DNA of 12,341 nucleotides, taken from positions 1 to 12,341 of the forward strand of contig CAMEUC010000022.1 in NCBI GenBank assembly GCA_945937855.1. Reading direction: 5' to 3'. A program made the translations under genes and the position numbers. Of this stretch, positions 7,061-12,341 are shown piece after piece. Positions within the stretch are counted from its first letter, which is position 1, and each line of letters opens with the position of its first letter. This DNA is from an uncultured Clostridium sp. GTDB taxonomy: Bacteria > Bacillota > Clostridia > TANB77 > CAG-508. Below the pieces are notes generated by a model that saw only the letters and a program-made list of their open reading frames with translations, was not told the origin of the DNA and ran no database searches.

Positions 7061-7130
7061 GTATTTTTACATTTTTTCTTATAATATATCATATAATTTA
7101 AAAGAAAGCAATATATAAATTAAAATAAAA

Positions 7131-7631
7131 TTATTCTTTAAAGTAATCACCAAGTGCTTCAATGTCATCATTGTCTGGATAATCTGGGTCATCATCTAAA
7201 AAGCAAATTGTAATTTCTAAATCATCATTGTCTGCAAAAGCTTCTTTAATAATAGAAAGTACAATAGTCCATTTTAATCTATCTAATCCAGCTCCAATCT
7301 TTGGCATCGCAAGACGTTTTACTTTTCCATTTTCTATTTGTAATGCCATATCATTTAAAGCATTTTGTAAATCTTGATATGTTGGTTTCTCAAAGCATCT
7401 CTTTTTTGTTATTAAGTTATATACATTATCTATTTTTACTGCTTTTCCAACATATGTAACAAGACCTTTATCGTCACATTTTGTTTCTAGTCTTTCTCTC
7501 ATATTGTATCTATTGTTAAATTCAACAGCAATACCTGCTCCCAATTTAAAATCTTCACTGATACAATGTGCAAAACAATATCCTTGAGGCATATCAAATA
7601 AATTTTTTTTAACAAAATAAAAATTTGCCAT
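7131..7631 (-). CDS. Macrodomain ADP-ribose hydrolase, TARG1/OARD1-like
   Basis: 166 aa, a whole single-domain macro protein. 'FAHCISEDFKLGAGIAVEFNNRY' region (20-42), 'YNLITKKRCFEKPTYQDLQ' (71-89) and 'MPKIGAGLDRLKW' (109-121) follow human TARG1/OARD1 closely. That enzyme removes ADP-ribose from acidic residues and deacylates O-acyl-ADP-ribose using a Lys in 'ITKKR' and an Asp in 'GLDRL'; both are kept here (K76/K77 and D117). The C-terminus carries a very acidic tail ('DDDPDYPDNDDIEALGDYF'). The start is ATG 7631, with AAGGAG about 8 bases upstream. It is a one-gene unit with its own promoter P2, next to the operon that contains the PARP. It probably reverses ADP-ribosylation; some TARG1-like bacterial proteins act on DNA-linked ADP-ribose (DarG antitoxins), so nucleic-acid substrates are also possible. 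Confidence 0.93.
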   Translation of the reverse strand: MANFYFVKKNLFDMPQGYCFAHCISEDFKLGAGIAVEFNNRYNMRERLETKCDDKGLVTYVGKAVKIDNVYNLITKKRCFEKPTYQDLQNALNDMALQIENGKVKRLAMPKIGAGLDRLKWTIVLSIIKEAFADNDDLEITICFLDDDPDYPDNDDIEALGDYFKE

Positions 7632-7655
7632 AACAATTCTCCTTCCTAATAAAAA

Positions 7656-7711
7656 ATCTTATGATGTAATGTTTCATCTTGTTTTTGATGATTTACATTA
7701 TATCATAAGAT
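7656..7711 (-). terminator. Long inverted repeat with T run, terminator-like, enclosing the P2 -10 box
   Basis: Arms 7687-7711 and 7656-7678 are complementary: a perfect 10-bp outer stem (ATCTTATGAT), one A-C mismatch, 6 bp (TAATGT), a small bulge, and 5 bp, around an 8-base loop (7679-7686). On the minus strand the second arm runs straight into TTTTT-ATT. A transcript coming from the ClpP gene 37 bases upstream would contain both arms and could terminate. A transcript from P2 starts near 7690, lacks most of the first arm, and could not form the hairpin. The stem is AT-rich, so strength is uncertain. Confidence 0.55.
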
Positions 7712-7725
7712 GTAAAATTTGTCAA
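7697..7725 (-). promoter_or_regulatory. Promoter P2 for the macrodomain gene
   Basis: TTGACA (7725-7720), 17-base spacer, TATAAT (7702-7697) with TG extended -10. The first bases (TTGACAAAT) and the TATGATATAAT block match P1. TTTACAT/ATGTAAA half-sites (7693-7699 and 7710-7716) flank the -10 box. Predicted leader is about 58 bases. Confidence 0.88.
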
Positions 7726-7747
7726 GCTGATTTGATAAAATATTCAA

Positions 7748-8324
7748 TTATTTTTTAATCTTTTTTGTTGGCTTTATGATTTCATCTATAACTCCTAATT
7801 TTTGAGCTTCTTTGACATCCATAAACCAATCTTGTTTTCTTTCATTAATATATTCTAATTTATCTTTTGTTATACTTGTATTTTCTAAGATAAGTTTATC
7901 TAACTTTTCTTGGTCTTTTTTAACTTGGTCATTAGTTTCATCTATATCTTTGAATTTACCATATCCTGAACCCCAACTTAATTGATGGTACATTAGTGTT
8001 GTATTTTCATAAGCCATTCTTCTATCACCACAAGTTAAAATAAGAAATCCAGCACTACAAGCTTCTCCTGAAGCATAAATCCAAACTGGAGTTGCACTAC
8101 ATCTAATTTGGTCACATATTGCAAAAGCAGAGACAAGCAATCCTCCGTGGAGTACATATATGTAATCTAATAGGTCTTCTTTCATACCCTACAATTTTAC
8201 TTTCTTGTTCTGCATCAAAGATATTTACTTTAAGAATACCTTTAATGATGTCTTCTGCTGTTTCTTCATTTAGCTCTTTTAATAAGAATAGGTCTCTATC
8301 TGGTATTTCATTTGCCACTTCCAT
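7748..8324 (-). CDS. ClpP-family serine protease, coding frame broken by +1 shift at the PGG motif
   Basis: Read as one protein it has 191 aa, normal for ClpP (peptidase S14). The frame from ATG 8324 (SD GGAGA) runs 'IPDRDLFLLKELNEETAEDI...RRPIRLHICTP' to CCA at 8150-8148; the ClpP sequence resumes one base further on with 'GGLLVSAFAICDQIR' at 8146. Catalytic residues are all in the second part: S90 ('EACSAGF'), H113 ('MYHQLS') and D165 ('KQDWFMDVKEAQKLGVIDEI'). Only the extra C at 8147 breaks the frame, inside the PGG motif that shapes the active site. Without a shift the first frame stops at TGA 8114-8112 with 70 aa and no triad. Options are a sequence error, a real inactivating mutation, or +1 recoding at a rare CGG codon. 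Phage ClpP-like enzymes serve in head maturation or degrade host proteins; no capsid genes are visible here to decide. No ClpX/ClpA partner is seen. Confidence 0.88.
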
Positions 8325-8347
8325 AATCTCTCCATTTCTATAATAAT

Positions 8348-8743
8348 TTATGTTAGCTCCATAAATATATGAGCATTTAATACTCTTGTATAATTTATGT
8401 ATTCGTTTTCAATTTCACTAAAGTAATTAATTGGGTCTCCACTCATAAAAACTTGGAAAAGGTCTAAGTCTCTTAGACATTGTTCTAGTCCTTCTGTCCC
8501 TGTCCCAATATTATAAGTTTTGTTTATAAAAGTGAATAATTTTTTATAATCTTTATCAAAGTAAACTGTTCCTTTAATCATAAGCTCTAGTTGAGTTTTT
8601 CCTTTAAAAATTCCATTTACTTCTTTCATTCTATCATAGAAAACTGAATCTACGCATCTATGTTCTTGGTCTGCTAACCTTGAAAAATATTCTGCATAAA
8701 CGTCCTCTCTTGTTAATTCTCTGTTTCTTGGTTCTTTTATCAT
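8348..8743 (-). CDS. Orphan 131-aa protein upstream of clpP-like gene
   Basis: Not recognised. The body is helical with charged and aromatic residues ('REDVYAEYFSRLADQEHRCVDSVFYDRMKEV', 'YKKLFTFINKTYNIGTGTEGLEQCLRDLDLFQVF', 'INYFSEIENEYINYTRVL' regions); there is no membrane segment. I prefer ATG 8743, about 10 bases after AAAGG; ATG 8752 is only 2 bases from it. The leader contains a 15-base tandem repeat. The stop lies 23 bases before the ClpP-like start, so the two are probably in one transcript. Confidence 0.82.
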   Translation of the reverse strand: MIKEPRNRELTREDVYAEYFSRLADQEHRCVDSVFYDRMKEVNGIFKGKTQLELMIKGTVYFDKDYKKLFTFINKTYNIGTGTEGLEQCLRDLDLFQVFMSGDPINYFSEIENEYINYTRVLNAHIFMELT

Positions 8744-8755
8744 ACTAATCATTTC

Positions 8756-8785
8756 CTTTCATTTCAAATCTTTTCATATCAAATC
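8756..8785 (-). repeat. Tandem 15-base repeat in the leader of the 131-aa gene
   Basis: Two adjacent 15-base units, 8771-8785 (GATTTGATATGAAAA on the minus strand) and 8756-8770 (GATTTGAAATGAAAG), differ at two positions. The AAAGGAA SD of the downstream gene begins within the second unit. This is a short local duplication; a protein binding site is possible but nothing else supports one. Confidence 0.6.
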
Positions 8786-8805
8786 ATATCTTAACAAAAT
8801 AATAC

Positions 8806-9087
8806 CTATTTTGAACAAGTTCCAAATTTTGAACTCAAATTTGGGTCACGCATTGCTTCCCAACTTACTATTGGATAATTTGGATACCAAGGATTATATG
8901 GATTGGTTGGAATATATGGGTAAGGGTTTTTTGGTAAGTCTTTTGTCCAATCGTTTTTATCATCCTTATCTCTTGTAGTTTCTGCTTCATCAGGACTGTC
9001 TGCAATTGCATCTTGTTTTTCTATACTATATCCGATTTCTTGCAAAAAGTCAAGTATTTCATTTATATTACTAAATTCTAATTTCAT
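8806..9087 (-). CDS. Orphan 93-aa protein with Pro/Tyr/Asn-rich C-terminal half
   Basis: The first 30 residues are a helical region ('INEILDFLQEIGYSIEKQDAI'). An acidic, disordered-looking stretch follows (D/E/K/T-rich, about 30-48), then an unusual Pro-Tyr-Asn-Trp segment at 50-75 with repeated NPY/YPN units ('NPYPYIPTNPYNPWYPNYP'), and a short tail ending 'FGTCSK'. The start has GGAGGAATT just upstream, and the SD overlaps the end of the preceding gene. No family recognised; proline-tyrosine repeats suggest a flexible binding or surface tail. Confidence 0.78.
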   Translation of the reverse strand: MKLEFSNINEILDFLQEIGYSIEKQDAIADSPDEAETTRDKDDKNDWTKDLPKNPYPYIPTNPYNPWYPNYPIVSWEAMRDPNLSSKFGTCSK

Positions 9088-9096
9088 AATTCCTCC

Positions 9097-9330
9097 CTAC
9101 ATAAATTTTACTGTGAAGTTCTGATATTTATCTAGTTCTTTTGTCATCTCTGGTTCTAAAATGTTATATACTGCAATTTTTTTCTCCATATTTGTTTCAA
9201 AATCCAATAAATCTAATTCTTCTTGTTTTAGCCATTGTTTTAATAATTCTGTGTTTATTTCTACAACATAATCTTTTCCTTTTTCATCATCATAATATCC
9301 ACAAATTAACGAATCTCTTAATGTCATCAT
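9097..9330 (-). CDS. Orphan 77-aa protein coupled to the HNH gene
   Basis: ATG 9330 overlaps the HNH stop as ATGA (9330-9327) and lies about 10 bases from GAGGAGG; a TTG at 9339 is too near the SD. The protein has 'DSLICGYYDDEKGKDYVVEINTELLKQWLKQEELDLLDF' then a strand/helix end 'YQNFTVKFM'. It is acidic and soluble with no recognised family. It is probably co-translated with the HNH protein. Confidence 0.78.
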   Translation of the reverse strand: MMTLRDSLICGYYDDEKGKDYVVEINTELLKQWLKQEELDLLDFETNMEKKIAVYNILEPEMTKELDKYQNFTVKFM

Positions 9331-9926
9331 CTGTCCCAATCCTCCTCTTCTTCAATCATCCTTTGTAATTCTCGTTTTTTCATAGCACGTGTAGGATTTT
9401 GTAATCTTTCATATTTTTTCTTTTTCTTATATTCTTTTGTATGTTTTGCCTTTTCTCTTTCTTCAGCTTGTTGCCTTGCAACTTCTGGATTATGTTTTTC
9501 ATCATTGTCATATAATGGAATTACTAAAACATCTTCCCCAAAATTAAAACTAATACTTTGTGCTTCTTGTACTTGACCATCACCAGTCATCATTACACAA
9601 TTTAATTTAAACTCTCGCAGCATATTATTTATTATTTCTTCTTGATTACGAGGTAAACTATGTAAATATTGGTGTGCAACTTCTTCAACATTTGCTCCAT
9701 TTTCTACAGTAGCTTTACCTCCTTCCGATTTATGTTTTAAATGATGATATGTAATCTGATGACTAATTGGCTTCCCTTTAAACCTTTTCTCTTGGACGAA
9801 GACCTTAAATGTCTTAATCCCTCCCATTGCTTCAATTTGTTCAGCAACTTTTGCTCTATTAAAAAAACATCCTTTACCATAAATTCTTTCTAATTCTTTT
9901 TTTGCAGAACGATTACTATTAGACAT
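9327..9926 (-). CDS. HNH-type nuclease-like protein common in Gram-positive mobile DNA
   Basis: 199 aa. 'ELERIYGKGCFFNRAKV' (11-27) then 'KPISHQITYHHLKHKSEGGKATVENGANVEEVAHQYLHSLPR' region (52-92), with H61-H62, N76, H85 and H89 in the order of an HNH metal site (His-Asn-His). Proteins with this 'ITYHHLKxKSEGGKATVENGAxLxxxxHxxLHSL' pattern are frequent in Clostridia and their phages, usually annotated HNH endonuclease; I recall this from memory, and no activity has been shown to me. The single Cys (C20) does not make the CxxC zinc pairs seen in many HNH enzymes. The C-terminus (about 150-199) is an extended Lys/Arg/Glu-rich tail. SD AAGGAGAG, start ATG 9926. Confidence 0.85.
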   Translation of the reverse strand: MSNSNRSAKKELERIYGKGCFFNRAKVAEQIEAMGGIKTFKVFVQEKRFKGKPISHQITYHHLKHKSEGGKATVENGANVEEVAHQYLHSLPRNQEEIINNMLREFKLNCVMMTGDGQVQEAQSISFNFGEDVLVIPLYDNDEKHNPEVARQQAEEREKAKHTKEYKKKKKYERLQNPTRAMKKRELQRMIEEEEDWDR

Positions 9927-9941
9927 TTTTCTCTCCTTAAA

Positions 9942-10256
9942 TTAATTTTCTAATCCAAAATGTTCATTGTCCTTTTCTTGTAATATCTTAAAAAACATTT
10001 CAAGTTTACTTGCAACATCCTCTTCTGGTGTATCTATATCAACTTCTTCTTCATCGTCACTTTCTATGAATATGTGGTTTAATCCCTCAAATAATAAAGC
10101 AGCTACTTTTTCTTCTAATTTTAATATAATTTCAGAGTTATCTCTGGAATCATTAAACTCAAAAGTAAAAATGGTTTTATCTTTAATATCCTCTTCAAAT
10201 ATTTTTAAGTCAATTTTTTCAACAATATCAGAAATATGTATATCTAACTTTTTCAT
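9942..10256 (-). CDS. Orphan acidic 104-aa protein
   Basis: ATG 10256 has AGGAGG 4-5 bases upstream, so the longer reading from 10289, which lies inside the preceding gene, is not preferred. The N-terminal half is alternating strands and helices ('MKKLDIHISDIVEKIDLKIFEEDIKDKTIFTFEFND'), and the second half has an acidic block ('ESDDEEEVDIDTPEEDVASKLEMF') and ends in a helix. No family recognised. It follows the 81-aa gene by 8 bases and precedes the HNH gene by 15 bases. Confidence 0.8.
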   Translation of the reverse strand: MKKLDIHISDIVEKIDLKIFEEDIKDKTIFTFEFNDSRDNSEIILKLEEKVAALLFEGLNHIFIESDDEEEVDIDTPEEDVASKLEMFFKILQEKDNEHFGLEN

Positions 10257-10264
10257 AAAGCCTC

Positions 10265-10510
10265 CTATAACATTAAATCTAAATTCCAATCAATAATATT
10301 TGCACTTAATATTTTAATTTCTGTAAATCTTTCTAATTCTAAGTTGTCGTTATAATTTTTCATATAATAATCTAATTTATAATCTAAATTATCATTTAAA
10401 ATAACGATAAATTCACTAGCTTCTTTTGTAGGAACAGTTAATTCTATACAAACATCTCTTTCTGTTTCTTTTGCTATTTTAAACATTTTTTCTAAGTCTT
10501 CTTTAATCAT
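10265..10510 (-). CDS. Orphan 81-aa protein
   Basis: A small alpha/beta protein: a helical start ('MIKEDLEKMFKIAKET'), a strand 'RDVCIELTVPTKE', a helix 'ASEFIVILNDNLDYKLDYYMKNY', and a last strand 'EIKILSANIIDWNLDLML'. Its ATG overlaps the stop of the 281-aa gene as ATGA (10510-10507). An AAGGA lies about 11 bases upstream. It may function with the 281-aa protein, since the two are coupled, but nothing in the sequence says how. Confidence 0.78.
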   Translation of the reverse strand: MIKEDLEKMFKIAKETERDVCIELTVPTKEASEFIVILNDNLDYKLDYYMKNYNDNLELERFTEIKILSANIIDWNLDLML

Positions 10511-11352
10511 CTTTCTTCACTATCCTTCCCTTTTATATTTGAAAAATAATCTTCTAAAGTATCTTCTGTATCATCTTTTACAACACTTATTAATCCCAAT
10601 AGATTAAATAAACCTTCTTCTATATCAAAAACATTATCTTCATTTAATTCTTTTACAGAATATAAATATACGTTTTCCTCATCTTCGTAAGATGTTACAT
10701 AACAAAAATCTTCTGTAGACTCAAATAATATTCCAATCAATTTTGGAACAATATCTGTTTCAAATAATGTTAAGTCTATTGCATAATATCCTAAACAAAT
10801 ACTATATAACCAATTTTTTTTGAATGAATAAACTTTTATGGCATCGTCTGGAACACATTTATCTTCTTCTCCATCTTCTATCCATCCTTCATTCCAAGTA
10901 TCTAACTCCCAAAATATTTCATTTGGAATTTCGTGTTCATTAGCTTCTTCAATATGAAATCCAAATTCTACTTTTGCTTCATCTACTGCAAAATATAATG
11001 CAGCAATTAATTCGTCAAATATTCTTTTACATCTATTTAATTCATCTTTGTCGAAATTAAATACTAAAGTGAATCCTATTTCTTCTTTCTCTTCATAATT
11101 TGAACGAAATTCGCCAATATAAAAGTATTTGTCATTATATTCACTCGCTAACAAGTAACTATATATTTTATCAATAATGAAATTTCCAACCTTGTTATGT
11201 TTTACATCGTCACATTTTATACTAATATTTAACTCATAATCTGGCTGAGAATAAAACCACTTTTTTGCTGTAATGACGCCAATTTTGTTATTAATTAAAT
11301 TTAATAAAAGTCCAATTTTATTAAGCATTTTGTCTGCTATCTGAATGTTCAT
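10507..11352 (-). CDS. Orphan acidic 281-aa protein
   Basis: No family recognised. Strongly acidic overall, with clusters such as 'WIEDGEEDKCVPDD' and 'VVKDDTEDTLEDYF'. An alpha/beta fold is suggested by strands 'PDYELNISIKCDDV', 'KYFYIGEFRSN' and 'EIGFTLVFNFDKDE'. The pattern strand-strand-helix seems to repeat in the second half ('WLYSICLGYYAIDLTLFETDIVPKLIGILF' region), but no clear internal repeat is readable by eye. No signal peptide or membrane helix. Start ATG 11352 with TAGGGA/GGGAG upstream. A 47-base gap separates it from the 88-aa gene; a TTGACA in the gap has no matching -10 box. Confidence 0.82.
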   Translation of the reverse strand: MNIQIADKMLNKIGLLLNLINNKIGVITAKKWFYSQPDYELNISIKCDDVKHNKVGNFIIDKIYSYLLASEYNDKYFYIGEFRSNYEEKEEIGFTLVFNFDKDELNRCKRIFDELIAALYFAVDEAKVEFGFHIEEANEHEIPNEIFWELDTWNEGWIEDGEEDKCVPDDAIKVYSFKKNWLYSICLGYYAIDLTLFETDIVPKLIGILFESTEDFCYVTSYEDEENVYLYSVKELNEDNVFDIEEGLFNLLGLISVVKDDTEDTLEDYFSNIKGKDSEER

Positions 11353-11399
11353 TTTCCCTACTCTCCCTTTGTTTTTATCAAATTTGTCAAAATGAAATT

Positions 11400-11666
11400 T
11401 TATTTCTCCTGTTCGGAATCTTTCTCTTTTACATCTTCTTTCTCAAGCAATTCTCTTAAAGCTTGAATCATTCCTTCTAAATCTTTTATAATTGTTCTTA
11501 TTACATCAGATTTTTCTTCTATATCAAAATAATTTTTTGCTAAACCAAATTGATAAACAGGGTATTGATGTTCTGTATCTATTATATGAGTTATACCATC
11601 TTCTTGTAATTGGCTTTTATTATACCAACTTTTTTTTATTTCAATTTGCATATCATTAATTTTCAT
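11400..11666 (-). CDS. Orphan 88-aa protein with C-terminal coiled coil
   Basis: The first half is a small beta-rich piece ('MKINDMQIEIKKSWYNKS', 'HIIDTEHQYPVYQFGLAKNYF'); the second half is a long helix with heptad spacing ('VIRTIIKDLEGMIQALRELLEKED') and a highly charged tail. The start ATG 11666 has GGAGA 7 bases upstream and overlaps the end of the DUF5662-like gene by 11 bases. Small acidic phage protein of unknown role; the coiled coil suggests that it dimerises or binds a partner. Confidence 0.78.
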   Translation of the reverse strand: MKINDMQIEIKKSWYNKSQLQEDGITHIIDTEHQYPVYQFGLAKNYFDIEEKSDVIRTIIKDLEGMIQALRELLEKEDVKEKDSEQEK

Positions 11667-12321
11667 TATTTTTCTCCATATAATATTTACTAACTAAATT
11701 ATTATATTCTGGTAGCCATTCTAATATTTCTTTCCCATTTTCTGTTTTTATATTATTATAAAATTTCTTATAGTGACCACATTTAATCATTTTTGCAACT
11801 TTATCTAATCCATATTCTTTAATATCTACATATATATTATCTAATACAGCTTTAGTACAAAATTCCATAAATTCTATTCCATTTTCAGCATCTCTATTAT
11901 GTGCTTTATAATACTCATATGGGTCAGATTGCTTCCATTCTTTACCTGCATTTTTACTATATACTTTACCAGCTGCTACTGTATCTGCAATCATCTCATA
12001 TACATATTTTAAAGGCATACGAACTGGATATTGGCATTGTTTACTATTCCAATCTACCCAAAACCAAAAATGATGTTTATTTCTTGATTTATGATGTAAC
12101 CAAGCCATACTATATCCTTTTTCTTCTTTTTCTGCTTCTATTGGACTTCTATTCCCTTGAAAATATTTTACACTTGGTATAAATTCTGTAGGACTAAATT
12201 TACTAAGGTCGTGTATAATACCTTGCCAATATAATCCAAATTTAAAACAAATTTTAGCAACTTCTTTCTTATGTCTAAAAACTGTTTTTAAATGTCCAAT
12301 TAATTTTCTAAAAAAATTCAT
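11656..12321 (-). CDS. DUF5662-like protein of unknown function
   Basis: 221 aa with the signatures I associate with the DUF5662 family, common in Bacillota and their phages: 'IIHDLSKFSPTEF' (H37, D38, K41) and 'AWLHHKSRNKHH' (H76, H77, H83, H84). The His/Asp-rich arrangement suggests a metal centre, reminiscent of HD-domain proteins, but I know of no established activity. Residues 85-110 ('FWFWVDW', 'YPVRMPLKYVYEMIADTVAAGKVY') and a later Tyr/Lys-rich helical half complete the protein. ATG 12321 lies 8 bases after AAAGGTAG. It is the first gene complete in the window and overlaps the next gene; its promoter, if close, is off the right edge. Confidence 0.85.
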   Translation of the reverse strand: MNFFRKLIGHLKTVFRHKKEVAKICFKFGLYWQGIIHDLSKFSPTEFIPSVKYFQGNRSPIEAEKEEKGYSMAWLHHKSRNKHHFWFWVDWNSKQCQYPVRMPLKYVYEMIADTVAAGKVYSKNAGKEWKQSDPYEYYKAHNRDAENGIEFMEFCTKAVLDNIYVDIKEYGLDKVAKMIKCGHYKKFYNNIKTENGKEILEWLPEYNNLVSKYYMEKNNEN

Positions 12322-12341
12322 CTTAATCTACCTTTCTAATG

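Noticed and set aside
7061..7130. Terminator after the macrodomain gene
   Set aside because: Only weak, AT-only 5-bp self-complementarity without a following T run on the minus strand.
7748..8185. A separate 145-aa ClpP starting at ATG 8185
   Set aside because: The first 13 residues from that ATG do not resemble ClpP while the other frame does; the ATG has no good SD and is a product of the frame break.
8112..8324. A separate 70-aa protein ending at 8112
   Set aside because: Its first 59 residues are the N-terminus of the ClpP-family protein; the last residues after the shift are out-of-frame noise.
9967..10296. Plus-strand open frame of 109 codons, rich in Ser, Ile, Asn and Leu
   Set aside because: Antisense of the acidic 104-aa gene; serine-rich runs mirror Asp/Glu codons, and no SD is seen.
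11353..11399. Promoter in the gap before the 281-aa gene (TTGACA on the minus strand)
   Set aside because: There is no TATAAT-like box at 16-18 bases from the TTGACA, where the sequence is AAAGGGAG.
1..12341. CRISPR array, tRNA or rRNA genes, insertion sequence or attachment repeats
   Set aside because: No spaced repeats, cloverleaf or rRNA-like sequence, transposase or long terminal repeats were found by reading both strands.
1..12341. TGA read as Trp (Mycoplasma-type code)
   Set aside because: Trp is coded by TGG in the clear genes (WHGSR, WLHH) and TGA serves as stop in ATGA overlaps at 648, 6749, 9327 and 10507.

Overview
The window is a very AT-rich stretch with every believable gene on the minus strand. 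Genes are small and packed end to end, with ATGA-type overlaps and strong Shine-Dalgarno (SD) sequences (AGGAGG, AAAGGAGG). TGA is used as a stop, so the standard bacterial code applies. Three consensus sigma-70 promoters (TTGACA-N17-TATAAT, each with a TG extended -10) are present. This suggests a large phage, or less likely a plasmid or prophage, of a low-GC Gram-positive host (Bacillota, Clostridia-like). No capsid, tail, terminase or polymerase gene is visible, so the phage assignment is an inference from layout, the many orphan genes, and the HNH, ClpP-like and DUF5662-like genes.

Transcription runs from high to low coordinates. (1) 12321-7748: DUF5662-like protein, four orphan small acidic proteins, an HNH-type protein, three more small orphans, and a ClpP-family protease whose reading frame is broken by one base exactly at its PGG motif. 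(2) 7725-7131: promoter P2 drives a TARG1/OARD1-like macrodomain hydrolase. The promoter sits inside a long inverted repeat that looks like the terminator of the ClpP unit. (3) 7060-1402: promoter P1 drives an 84-aa protein, a zinc-ribbon gene with a very convincing RF2-like +1 frameshift site (CTT TAA C) joining it to a further 445 residues, a one-pass membrane protein, a soluble orphan, a CxxC protein, a PARP-family ADP-ribosyltransferase with WGR and catalytic domains, and a 79-aa protein followed by a small hairpin terminator. (4) 1363-1: promoter P3, overlapping a 16-bp palindrome, drives a 219-aa protein, an 85-aa protein and a gene that runs off the left edge.

The main biological theme is ADP-ribose chemistry. 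A PARP 'writer' with its H-Y-E residues intact lies about 4.3 kb from a macrodomain 'eraser' that keeps the catalytic Lys and Asp of TARG1, in adjacent transcription units with near-identical promoters. This could be a phage system that modifies and un-modifies host or phage targets, or the macrodomain could counter host ADP-ribosylation. The second theme is recoding: one classic-looking +1 programmed frameshift, and a second +1 discontinuity in the ClpP gene that may be recoding, mutation or a sequence error. Once the frameshifts are accepted, no stretch over 300 bases lacks a gene.
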